Source: Calditrichota bacterium (lineage in GTDB: Bacteria; Calditrichota; Calditrichia; RBG-13-44-9). Taken from it: DNA of 10,787 nucleotides. The stretch's first letter is position 1. Every line of letters begins with the position of its first letter. The DNA lies in assembly GCA_024276455.1 (NCBI GenBank), contig JAJRXE010000257.1:1-10787 (forward strand), read 5' to 3'. The position numbers and the translations under genes were made by a program. This document shows positions 1 through 7,214 of the stretch, piece after piece. Below the pieces are notes generated by a model. That model was given only the letters and a program-made list of their open reading frames with translations. It was not told the origin of the DNA and ran no database searches.

Positions 1-2408
1 CCTTTCTGAAATCCTTCAATGCTGTTGGGGGCAAAGGTCAGAATCCGATCTTCCGCTCTTCCGTTTTTCCCATGGCAACTGGTGCAGGTTCCGTTGGCGC
101 CCAGAGCCTGGTCGGCCGGCAGCACATTGTGAGAAATCTTGAAATAATGGGCGGCAATGTAAAGCACCGGATCGGGATTTTTCTCCCCTTCTTTCCGCAG
201 GACTTTCTGCAGAGCATTGCGCATTTTGCGTACGTCATCCAGGGTGCTAATTTCCGGTTTCATATCCGGATGCCCCATAAAGCCGGTTTTGTCGTAAATT
301 TTTTCTCCGGTGATGAGTTCGGCGTACATCTGGCCATTCTTCGAGGGAGCAATCTTTTTCACCGCCGCATTCAATTCCCGTGCGTAAAGAATTTTCTTCA
401 GGGTTTTATCGAACCAGGTGATTACCGTAATGGGATTGCCAATCATGATCTGATTGCCGCGCAACCCCTTCCAATAATAAAGCGGCGGGGTCCAGGTAAA
501 ATCTTTCTTTCTGGTCATTTTCTGGTACATCTGACCGTAAAGATCGTTCGGGCGTTCGGGATCCATGTAAGCCACCGGGGCCAGAAAATCGGTCTCCGAA
601 TTTCCGGTTTTCCGATTGCCCACCAGCCAGCTCACGTTTCCCATTCCGTAAAACGGAATCGGTCCGTAATAAGGCGCCATCTGCACCGCCATGGGTTTGC
701 CATCCGGACCCGGAAAATGGCGATTATCGAAGTTCTGGCTGAATCCCAGGGAATAATCGAAAGTGCGGAACGACCAGTAACGCACCTCCGGAATGTGACA
801 GGTCTGGCAGGCAATTTCTTTAATATGCGTTTCGGCTGCACTGCCGAAAACGGTTTCATGCCCTTCGGTGGGATCAGGTCCCTCTTCCGCTTCCAGATGG
901 CAGTAGTAACAGTTTTTGGGAGGCGGATTGTTGTCCAGGTCTTCTCGCACCGTATTTCCGGAATCGTGCCCTTTCAGGAAGTTGTGATCCGGCGCCACCA
1001 CGTAGTCTTCCCAGGTCACGCTGTCGGGCTTCGTACGGGCGTGGCAGCTCGTGCATTCCAAACCGGCTGCCGCGTGCACATCGTAGCCAATGTCCTGCTC
1101 ACTCTGGGGATTTAAATTCCAGACCTCTCCCCGCTTCACGATGTCCGCTTTCATCCCAATTCCCCAGGTACGCACTGCCATGCTGCCGTTTAACGGATCT
1201 TTAATACCCACATGGCACCGCCCGCACACCCGGGTCCATTTTTGTTCCCCATTTTCGCTTTCGCGAATACTTAAGAGGGGAATTTCAATTGTCCCGTCCG
1301 CGTCGAATTCCGAAGCCTGATAGTACACCCGGGGAACGAATTCGTTTCCTTCTTTAACCAGTTTCACGTAAGTAACCGGGTAGCCATCCTGGTTGTTGTC
1401 CCAGCCCATTAACGCCGCAGCGGGTGCCCACCGGAAGAAATGACCTAAAAATTTCCGTTTGGCAGCCAACCAGGAATAAGGTGTCCCCTCGCCTTCCACA
1501 TAAGGAGCGCGCATGTAGTTACGAGCCTCGGCCTGGGGATTTTCCAGATCGGTGTAGAACTTATTTTCCGTGTATTGAATACCGCTTCGGTCCAGCGGAT
1601 CAAAGTAAGTAAAGGCCGATTCCCACCCTTTTCCCGGGTAAATACCCAGAGACACTTCCTGCACCTTGCCCTTCACCCGGCGGGCAAAGATTCGGATTCT
1701 GGGGTTGTAGGCGAAAGGTTTAATGCCGGTGGCGTCGGTTATGCGTTTGGCATCGGGATCGAGGTGGCAGGCCATACAGTCGGCCTCCAGGGAACCGCTC
1801 TTTCGCCAATCGAAACGATGGGGTTTGTCCCAGGTGCCCCGGGCCACTTCGTCCGCTGTGTAAGCGTAATAGTCTCCATCCAGGGGCGGAACGGTTGCCG
1901 GATCCACCGCATCCAGCCGATTTCCTTCCCGATCGTATTCGTACGGTCCACCTCCCGGGTGGCAGGAGGCACACGTAGTAACTTCTTCCGGGGTTCCTAT
2001 ATCAAACGTTAGCTGACTCTCGTTTTTCTTAGCCGCCAACTGGCGGTAAGAAGGAGGTCACCAGAAGCCAAACTGGCCACTACTTCGTAAATATTGGTAG
2101 TGAAATTCCGGATGCCGTTCTCCCCAATCATCTCCCATATCCGTTGCACCAATCTGAAAATGGTAAGCACGGGTAATAGCGTCGTAATCGTGACAAGCAC
2201 CGCAGGTTTGCTTAGGACTGTAGGGTGCCCCCAGATAATAAGTCGCTCCATTTAAGACTAAGGTCTTCCCCTGCTTCTTGGCCATTTCAATTACATTATT
2301 TCCCTGTTCATCCAGCAATTCCACCCGCGGATGTTGGGAAGCTGAACTCAGATTAACCAGCAGGAAAACCCAAAATGCTGCCACTAAAAAGGTCGAAAGA
2401 GGTCGCAT
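1..2408 (-). CDS. Multiheme (at least 8 heme) c-type cytochrome, probable selenoprotein, 3' end outside window
   Basis: Exported electron-transfer protein, 802 codons visible, running off the left edge. Start ATG 2406-2408 is preceded by GGAGG with a 4-nt spacer. Residues 1-24 look like a signal peptide (basic start, hydrophobic core, Ser-Ala-Ser before Gln25). Eight CxxCH heme-binding motifs lie in one frame: CGACH 69-73, CASCH 146-150, CMACH 211-215, CGRCH 395-399, CTSCH 452-456, CYYCH 500-504, CQTCH 534-538, CTSCH 775-779. All visible cysteines belong to these motifs. Codon 117 is an in-frame TGA (2058-2060), after which the same frame stays open for 685 codons. A SECIS-like hairpin follows it, so selenocysteine is inferred. 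Termination there would leave a 116-aa one-heme protein. Maturation needs a c-type cytochrome assembly system, and the protein acts outside the cytoplasmic membrane. The electron partner and substrate cannot be told from sequence. It probably has its own promoter in the 179-bp gap upstream. Alternative: recent nonsense mutation. Confidence 0.85.
2026..2052 (-). promoter_or_regulatory. Candidate bacterial SECIS hairpin
   Basis: In the minus-strand RNA, five nucleotides after the UGA there is an arm UUCUUA then CCGCC, a four-base loop AGUU, and a return arm GGCGG, one bulged C, then UAAGAA. All 11 pairs are Watson-Crick: five G-C pairs next to the loop, then A-U, U-A, U-A, C-G, U-A, U-A. The loop starts 16 nt after the UGA and has G as its second base. 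Known bacterial SECIS elements sit just 3' of the UGA inside the coding region, with an apical loop roughly 16-37 nt away and a G among the first loop bases; SelB binds this loop. No U-run follows, and the reading frame continues through it, so it does not look like a terminator. It lacks the bulged U of the E. coli fdhF element. Confidence 0.75.
2058..2060 (-). other. In-frame UGA, probable selenocysteine codon (residue 117 of the cytochrome)
   Basis: On the minus strand the frame reads Gly-Phe-Trp-UGA-Pro-Pro-Ser-Tyr-Arg-Gln. There is no frame change on either side: the heme motif upstream and the seven downstream are in register with this codon. TGA is a genuine stop in this genome, because the RND pump and its adaptor both end in TGA, so a genome-wide reassignment to Trp or Gly is unlikely. 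A strong hairpin begins 5 nt after the codon. Selenocysteine insertion needs SelA, SelB, SelC and SelD, none of which are in this window. The residue lies between heme motifs 1 and 2 and could be a redox or heme-ligating residue; that role is inference. Confidence 0.78.
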
Positions 2409-2587
2409 GGTTCCTCCAAGGCTATGTTTATTGGTAAATTTACAATAAAGTAAAAAAATTCTCTAATTCAGGTCAACAAAAAAATAATTATTGTCGTCAA
2501 AAATCATATGATTATTTAGTCATTTAAAATTTGAGAATGCGCTGGGTAGGTGTGAAATTTTAGACAAATCGCGTTTCCGGCTCGTGT
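2409..2587 (-). promoter_or_regulatory. Intergenic region with candidate cytochrome promoter
   Basis: This 179-bp AT-rich gap separates the glycosyltransferase stop from the cytochrome start, so the cytochrome probably has its own promoter. On the minus strand TTGACC (2471-2476) is a good -35 match. A weak -10 follows: TTACTT at 17-nt spacing (2448-2453) or TACTTT at 18. This would give a leader of roughly 35 nt. Upstream lie a perfect 12-bp palindrome AATCATATGATT (2502-2513) and an AT-rich inverted repeat TAAAATTT / AAATTTTA (2525-2532 and 2555-2562). No GC-rich terminator with a U-tract is visible for the upstream gene. Confidence 0.35.
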
Positions 2588-3760
2588 TTAAACACCGTAT
2601 CGGTAAAGCAAATCGCCAGGCTCGGCATTCAGGAGTAAACGAAAAATCCGGTGATAGTGTTCTACCATTCGTTCAAACGAGAATTTTTCCTGCACTATTT
2701 TTTGACCGTTTCGTCCCATTTTTTCTGCCAGCTGAGGATTCATATAAATTCGGAGAATCGCTTCGGCAAACGCCTCAGCGTCCGCCTCTTCCGGCAACAA
2801 GTACCCGTTGATGCCGTTAGAAATAATTTCCCTGTTTCCATTTACATCGCGACCTACTACGGGTTTTCCTAAAAATCCGGCCTCAATCATCACATTCGGC
2901 AATCCCTCTGCCACCGAAGTCGACAATAACACATTGGTGTCCAATAACAGCTGCGAAATGTCATTTCGGTGTCCGAGAACGAAAATTCGATCCTTAAATG
3001 GGGAGTCATTTCGTCTTTTTACCACTTTTTGGAAATACGCGTTATCGACCGGTTGCCCAACCAGCAAAAGGTAAATGTCCGGGAAATTCTGAAAAAGCAG
3101 TTCTGCAACTTCAATCGCTTCCAGCTGGTTTTTGGGCGGAGCAATGCGCCCCACCAGCGAAATGACAAAGGCGTTTTCCGGAAGCTGCAGCTCTTCCCGG
3201 AAGTGTCCCCGAACCAGATGGTGACTGAGGATATGTGGTAAATTGATTCCGTTGTAGATCACCTTCACCTTTTTGGGTGGTAACCAATAATGTTGAATCA
3301 GATCCCGCTCGGCCGCGGAGGAATTGGTAACAATTAAATCGATTAACAAGGCATAGCTTAATCGGTACCGCAGTCTACGGGAAAATTTTTCGACCGTGTG
3401 GGCATCCCACACGGTCCTCAGCCGGGCAACATGGGGCAATCTGGAATGCAGGCGGGAAAAAATTCCCCCGATGCGGGCACTACGTTCATCCGTAGAGAGA
3501 ATCAGGTCGAAGTGGTACTGTCGATGCAGGTGGATCAGAATTTTCAGTGAGGAAAGATCGAAATCGGCCTTCATCGGGAGCACCCAAACCGGAAGACTAA
3601 AACGGTGCGCCTCCTGAACAAAATCGCTCCCCTGACGTAGAGCAAGATACACCTCCCACCCTTTTTCCTTCAAACCAATCGCCAACCCTATTATGAATTT
3701 TTCCGCCCCACCAATATGATGGTAGGAATTCAATATTAACACTTTCTTTTTTTCTTCCAC
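2588..3760 (-). CDS. GT-B glycosyltransferase, family 4 type
   Basis: A 390-aa cytoplasmic or membrane-associated enzyme that probably transfers a sugar from a nucleotide-sugar donor to a growing surface glycan or lipid acceptor. The N-terminal Rossmann half opens with VLILNSYHHIGGAEKF (residues 7-22), where the GGAE segment is typical of family-4 enzymes. The C-terminal half carries LVGRIAPPKN (202-211, with the Arg205/Lys210 pair that binds donor diphosphate in the family) and the retaining-enzyme EX7E motif, E285-x7-E293, in the AEGLPNVMIEAG segment. The start is GTG (3758-3760), preceded by AAGGGAG at about 6-7 nt. The stop is TAA. It lies 40 bp after mlaD in the same direction and is probably cotranscribed with the mla genes. 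Donor and acceptor cannot be predicted. Family assignment is firm. Confidence 0.93.
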   Translation of the reverse strand: MEEKKKVLILNSYHHIGGAEKFIIGLAIGLKEKGWEVYLALRQGSDFVQEAHRFSLPVWVLPMKADFDLSSLKILIHLHRQYHFDLILSTDERSARIGGIFSRLHSRLPHVARLRTVWDAHTVEKFSRRLRYRLSYALLIDLIVTNSSAAERDLIQHYWLPPKKVKVIYNGINLPHILSHHLVRGHFREELQLPENAFVISLVGRIAPPKNQLEAIEVAELLFQNFPDIYLLLVGQPVDNAYFQKVVKRRNDSPFKDRIFVLGHRNDISQLLLDTNVLLSTSVAEGLPNVMIEAGFLGKPVVGRDVNGNREIISNGINGYLLPEEADAEAFAEAILRIYMNPQLAEKMGRNGQKIVQEKFSFERMVEHYHRIFRLLLNAEPGDLLYRYGV

Positions 3761-3800
3761 CAGCTTCTCCCTTCAATTAAGACAGGTCGGTTTTCTTTTC

Positions 3801-4763
3801 TTAAAAAATGCTGAATGAAACATATTTTCCCGGGTTTTCCTGTAAATCTCTGGTTAAAACTTTGACCTCGCGGGTTAACTGCAGCAATTCATTGTAAAGC
3901 TCCTCGTCACTCAGCAGGCGTCCTACAGTACCATTACCTTGCAGTTTTTGCAGGAGAGAGTCTGTGCGGGCAGAAATCCGTTTGACATTTACATAGAGGG
4001 TGGTATCCGCAAGCAGTTTTCCCACCGTCCCTTTTCCTTTTTCAATTCGGGTGGTAATCATTTCAAGTTTCCGAGAGGTACTTACCAGAGAAGCGTAGAA
4101 CGCCGTATCCTGCAAAGCTTTACCCAGATTGCCCTGTCCCTGAACCAGATTTTGGGTCATCGCTTTTAAGTTGCGGATGATTTCGATCAAATTTTTTCCA
4201 CTTTCGCGATCGACCAGCATACTTCCCACAATTCCCTGGCCATCCACCACCCGATTACTAAGCGCATGGAAATTGGTCAGCAATCCCCTCAAATCAGTTA
4301 AAGCGGCTGCCGCATCGGCAAATAATTCATTCGCATTAACGGGAGGCTCGCTTCGAATAAACATCCCTGCCCGAAGCGGAGGCTCGGTGGGATTTCCCAG
4401 AGAAATATCCACATACTTGTCTCCAAGAATCCCCATTGTTTTGACCACCGCTTTAGACGAAGCGGTAATCCGTCGGGCGTAATCTTTGTCAATTTTCAAT
4501 TCAATCAAAATGCCCTGCTGATTATTTCGGGTGGTGAATTTTAATTCACCCACCACCCCCACTTTTAAACCGGAGAGGGTTACAAACGCTCCGGGATTTA
4601 AACTTTCGATATTGGGTAAAAACATGTACAGGGAATATTTGGCGTCAAACATTTTTTGATTTGAGCCTACCATGAAAAAAATAAACGCCAGCAAAAATAT
4701 GGAAAGCCCCATCATAAGAAAAACGCTTACTTTCAACTGATTGTTTTTATTAGATAATTCCAT
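3801..4763 (-). CDS. mlaD: MlaD-like MCE-domain lipid-binding protein
   Basis: Membrane-anchored substrate-binding component of an Mla-type ABC system, which in the family handles phospholipids in the periplasm. I chose the ATG at 4761-4763: it follows a GGAG about 9 nt upstream and gives a 320-aa protein whose start overlaps the mlaF stop by 14 nt. The longest frame begins at 4844 but would overlap mlaF by 95 nt. A single membrane anchor spans about residues 12-33. The MCE domain is about 40-120 and includes the SGLKVGVVGELK segment (64-75). The C-terminal third contains four degenerate repeats of 33-34 residues that begin GQGIVG (175), GQGNLG (209), GKGTVG (243) and GNGTVG (276), each with a following hydrophobic-Asp step and a predicted helix. 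It ends NPGKYVSFSIF, a form common in MCE proteins outside the Proteobacteria. Stop TAA. Confidence 0.92.
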   Translation of the reverse strand: MELSNKNNQLKVSVFLMMGLSIFLLAFIFFMVGSNQKMFDAKYSLYMFLPNIESLNPGAFVTLSGLKVGVVGELKFTTRNNQQGILIELKIDKDYARRITASSKAVVKTMGILGDKYVDISLGNPTEPPLRAGMFIRSEPPVNANELFADAAAALTDLRGLLTNFHALSNRVVDGQGIVGSMLVDRESGKNLIEIIRNLKAMTQNLVQGQGNLGKALQDTAFYASLVSTSRKLEMITTRIEKGKGTVGKLLADTTLYVNVKRISARTDSLLQKLQGNGTVGRLLSDEELYNELLQLTREVKVLTRDLQENPGKYVSFSIF

Positions 4764-5499
4764 ACAGGCGTTCTCCATTGTTAATTTTATATTTTGCTTT
4801 CGACGGGTTGGCATTTGCGAAAAGATTGAGTTGCGGAACCCCATCGTAGAAAATGGTTCCTTCTTTTAAAAGAATCATGCGATCCACCACATCCAGGAAA
4901 TAGTGTATTTCGTGACTCACAATCACCGACGTGACGCTCATGCGGGTGCGTAAATCATCGATTAACTCCACCACCCGGTTGGCAGAAATGGGATCCAGAC
5001 CGGCAGTCGGCTCATCGTACAAAAGGATAGAGGGGTTGGCAATAATTGCTCGCGCGATGGCCACCCGCTTTTTCATACCACCGCTTAACTGAGAAGGGTA
5101 GTAGTGAAGATACTGTTCCAGTCCTAAATATTCCAAGATCTCTACCACTTTGTGGAAAACCTGTTCGGCAGTGAATTTCTTATTTTCTCTTAAAAAGAAT
5201 CCAACATTTTCCTCGATGGTAAGCGAATCAAACAAGGCACCTTCCTGGAACACCATGCCGCATTGCTGGCGGATTTGGAGCAACCTCTTTTCCGGCAAAT
5301 GCGATATTTCCTGCCCCAGTACGCGAATACTACCTTCGGTCGGTTTAATGAGGCCCAGAATCAATTTTAAAATGGTGCTCTTCCCCACCCCGCTATTGCC
5401 GGCTAATAATACCGATTGGCCTTTTTCTACTCGAAAGGAGACATTTCTTAAAATACCCCTTCCGCCCAATTGCAGCGACACGTTTTTAAATTCAATCAT
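4750..5499 (-). CDS. mlaF: MlaF-like ABC transporter ATPase
   Basis: A 249-aa cytoplasmic ATPase that powers the MlaE permease. It contains Walker A GNSGVGKST (34-42, Lys40), Q-loop Gln85 in VFQEGALFDSLT, the ABC signature LSGGMKKR (138-145), Walker B ILLYDEP with Asp162/Glu163, the D-loop at 168-170 and switch His196. The FQEGALFDSLT and LSGGM(K/R)KR forms are characteristic of Mla/MCE ATPases. The start ATG at 5497-5499 is preferred: it follows GGAG with a 7-nt spacer and begins exactly at the usual MIEFKNVSL domain edge. An in-frame upstream ATG at 5544 would put 15 atypical residues in front and overlap mlaE. It starts 10 nt after mlaE; the mlaE stop TAG forms part of its ribosome-binding site (TAGGAG), suggesting translational coupling. 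Stop TAA. Confidence 0.95.
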   Translation of the reverse strand: MIEFKNVSLQLGGRGILRNVSFRVEKGQSVLLAGNSGVGKSTILKLILGLIKPTEGSIRVLGQEISHLPEKRLLQIRQQCGMVFQEGALFDSLTIEENVGFFLRENKKFTAEQVFHKVVEILEYLGLEQYLHYYPSQLSGGMKKRVAIARAIIANPSILLYDEPTAGLDPISANRVVELIDDLRTRMSVTSVIVSHEIHYFLDVVDRMILLKEGTIFYDGVPQLNLFANANPSKAKYKINNGERLYGII

Positions 5500-5509
5500 T
5501 TCTGTGCTC

Positions 5510-6286
5510 CTAATAAAATGACAGAATAATTTTTGTGAGAACAAAATCCATGATCAGAACGCCCAGAGAAGCGTACATAACCGTTTTGGTTGCCGCCCGA
5601 CCCATGCCTTCCGCACCCCCCTGAATCGTGTACCCATAATATCCGCTGATGAGTCCAATGAGGAATCCGTAGAAAGGCGGTTTAAGGAATCCGATGAAGA
5701 GGTCTTTCATAAAAAGGCCGTCTCGCATGGACAACCAGAAAAATTCGGAGTCGATGCCCATCCAGACCACCGAGGCAAACCAGCCGGCAATGATACCAAA
5801 AGCATCGGAGAGCACGGTTAACGGAATCATTACCATGATGGAGGCAAACACCCGGGGCACAATGAGCCGTTTCACCGGGTCGGTACCAAAGGCCCGGAGC
5901 GCATCGATCTGCTCAGTGAGCACCATATTTCCGATTTCGGACACAATCTTTGCCCCGGTTCTCCCGGCAACCATTAAACCAGTAATCATGGGTCCAATTT
6001 CGCGAATTACCGAAATACTCACCATGCGTCCCAGCATGAGTTTCGCTCCGAAGGGTTCCAGTTTTTTACCCCACTCCAGTCCTAAAACCATGCTCACAAA
6101 CATCGAGGCGACCACCACCAGAGGAATTGCCTGATTTCCCATGATGTAAAACTGACGCATGGTTTCCCAACGGTATTTTAAGGCATACGGCAAGGACGTT
6201 AACGTTTTCAGCGTAAAACCCACCCAGGTGGGTTTTGGTTTGGCACCATCCGGGAACCAACCGGTAATTCGCTCGATGAACCACAT
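5510..6286 (-). CDS. mlaE: MlaE-like ABC transporter permease
   Basis: A 258-aa integral inner-membrane permease of the Mla/MCE lipid transporter, pairing with the MlaF ATPase and MlaD downstream. The family block is complete: REIGPMITGLMVAGRTGAK (95-113), SEIGNM (116-121), EQIDALRAFGTDP (125-137). Several hydrophobic segments follow, and the end is hydrophobic (ILSFY). The longest frame begins with GTG at 6293-6295, but that GTG lies inside an AAGGTGAT ribosome-binding site placed 6 nt before ATG 6284-6286, so I use the ATG. It opens the mlaE-F-D order; no MlaB or MlaC gene is visible nearby. Stop TAG. The lipid substrate and direction of transport are not shown by sequence. Confidence 0.94.
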   Translation of the reverse strand: MWFIERITGWFPDGAKPKPTWVGFTLKTLTSLPYALKYRWETMRQFYIMGNQAIPLVVVASMFVSMVLGLEWGKKLEPFGAKLMLGRMVSISVIREIGPMITGLMVAGRTGAKIVSEIGNMVLTEQIDALRAFGTDPVKRLIVPRVFASIMVMIPLTVLSDAFGIIAGWFASVVWMGIDSEFFWLSMRDGLFMKDLFIGFLKPPFYGFLIGLISGYYGYTIQGGAEGMGRAATKTVMYASLGVLIMDFVLTKIILSFY

Positions 6287-6465
6287 TTTAATCACCTTTT
6301 AACATACTTTTTCTCGATCCATTGACTTACCCCACGGAAGCGACCAAAGGCGCGCAAGCGCTTAAATTAGTTAACGATCACTCACTTTTAATGTAAAATT
6401 TTTCCATTTTTTCTTTAATCATCTCCCGCTCCTGTTTTCGGCAATTGTAAAACATCTCATCTTCC
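6287..6465 (-). promoter_or_regulatory. tetR-mlaE intergenic region with weak candidate promoter
   Basis: A 179-bp gap between the tetR stop and mlaE. On the minus strand TTTACA (6392-6397) is followed after 17 nt by TTAACT (6369-6374), a fair -35 with a poor -10. GTTAAC and AAGCGCTT palindromes lie close by (around 6358-6374) and could be operator parts. A 14-codon frame (6378-6422) starting just after AGGAGCGGGAG is present but unsupported. No clear terminator is seen, so readthrough from tetR is possible. Confidence 0.25.
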
Positions 6466-7053
6466 CTATTGGATGAAAACAACGCTCATTAACGCGCGAA
6501 TCATATGTTTTCCCCGTTCCCGCAGAGAAAAGCTGAAATTTTCCATTCGCCATTCTAACACCACCATGCGAATATAGCCAAGAATCATGGTACTCAACTC
6601 TTCCGTCGCAATATCTAAAATCCGGTTTTCTTTCCGGGCTTCCTCAATGATTTGATTGAGAAAATTCTGGCGATTCCGAATAATCTCTTTCAACTTCTGC
6701 TGAATCCCTTCCCGTGGTTCAAAAATTTCTTCGGAGAAAAGCACCGACGTCATCTGGGGATTTTTTTCCAGGAAATCCAGATGCATCTCAATCAACTTCT
6801 CTATTTTTTTTCGGGCCTCCGGAATCATTTCTAACTCCCGCCGCAAATAATCCCCGAAACGGTTCATTCGCTCAAGAATTCCCAAAATAATATCTTCTTT
6901 ACTTCGAAAATGCCGGTAAATGGCTGGCTCCGAGATTCCCACATTGTGAGCCAACTCGCGAATGGAAAGTCCGGAATACCCCTTCTGGTGAATAATTTTG
7001 ATGGCTTCCTCGATTATTTGTTCCTGGCGAATCTCTGTGCTAACTCTGGACAT
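6466..7053 (-). CDS. TetR/AcrR-family transcriptional regulator
   Basis: A 195-aa cytoplasmic DNA-binding protein, normally a dimeric repressor released by a small hydrophobic ligand. The N-terminal helix-turn-helix is typical: RQEQIIEEAIKIIHQKGYSG (9-28), then IRELAHNVGISEPAIYRHFRSKEDI (31-55), where the recognition helix carries the common AIYRHFRSKE pattern. The remainder is an all-helical ligand and dimer domain without a recognisable ligand signature. Start ATG 7051-7053 follows TAGGAG with a 7-nt spacer. Stop TAG. It lies between the RND efflux genes (upstream, 161 bp) and the mla cluster (downstream, 179 bp), all in one direction. Regulation of one or both by this protein is inference; regulators of RND pumps are more often placed upstream or divergent. 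Confidence 0.93.
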   Translation of the reverse strand: MSRVSTEIRQEQIIEEAIKIIHQKGYSGLSIRELAHNVGISEPAIYRHFRSKEDIILGILERMNRFGDYLRRELEMIPEARKKIEKLIEMHLDFLEKNPQMTSVLFSEEIFEPREGIQQKLKEIIRNRQNFLNQIIEEARKENRILDIATEELSTMILGYIRMVVLEWRMENFSFSLRERGKHMIRALMSVVFIQ

Positions 7054-7164
7054 GAATTTCTCCTAACATGATTTCCTTTTTTCCAATCGAAATACAGATC
7101 GTAATTTAAACCCGGTAATCATCAATTCTAAAAACTTCCAACGCCTTCAGACAACCATTTGTTC

Positions 7165-7188
7165 GCCGGATTCCTTCCGAAATCCGGC
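7165..7188 (-). terminator. Strong hairpin after the RND pump gene, possible terminator or processing site
   Basis: A perfect 8-bp stem GCCGGATT / AATCCGGC encloses an 8-nt loop, 26 nt after the pump stop codon and about 110 bp before tetR. In the transcribed (minus) direction the stem is followed by GAACAAATGG, with no U-run, so it is not a standard intrinsic terminator. It may stabilise the 3' end of the efflux transcript or act with Rho. Read on the plus strand it is followed by a T-rich stretch, but no plus-strand gene ends here. Confidence 0.4.
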
Positions 7189-7214
7189 ATTTCTTTCCTT
7201 CTCATTGTACGCAA

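Noticed and set aside
72..1115. Long plus-strand open frame of 347 codons
   Set aside because: It is exactly antisense to the cytochrome gene, which has heme motifs throughout. The plus-strand product has no recognisable domain, and all supported genes are on the minus strand.
2026..2060. Intrinsic terminator after the TGA
   Set aside because: No U-run follows the hairpin on the minus strand, and a conserved-looking coding frame runs through and beyond it.
2058..2408. Stand-alone 116-aa monoheme cytochrome ending at the TGA
   Set aside because: The same frame continues with seven more CxxCH motifs and a SECIS-like hairpin, so truncation at the TGA is probably a gene-calling artefact.
2525..2562. 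Inverted repeat TAAAATTT / AAATTTTA as a terminator for the glycosyltransferase gene
   Set aside because: The arms are purely A/T with a 22-nt loop, too weak to terminate; probably chance in an AT-rich gap.
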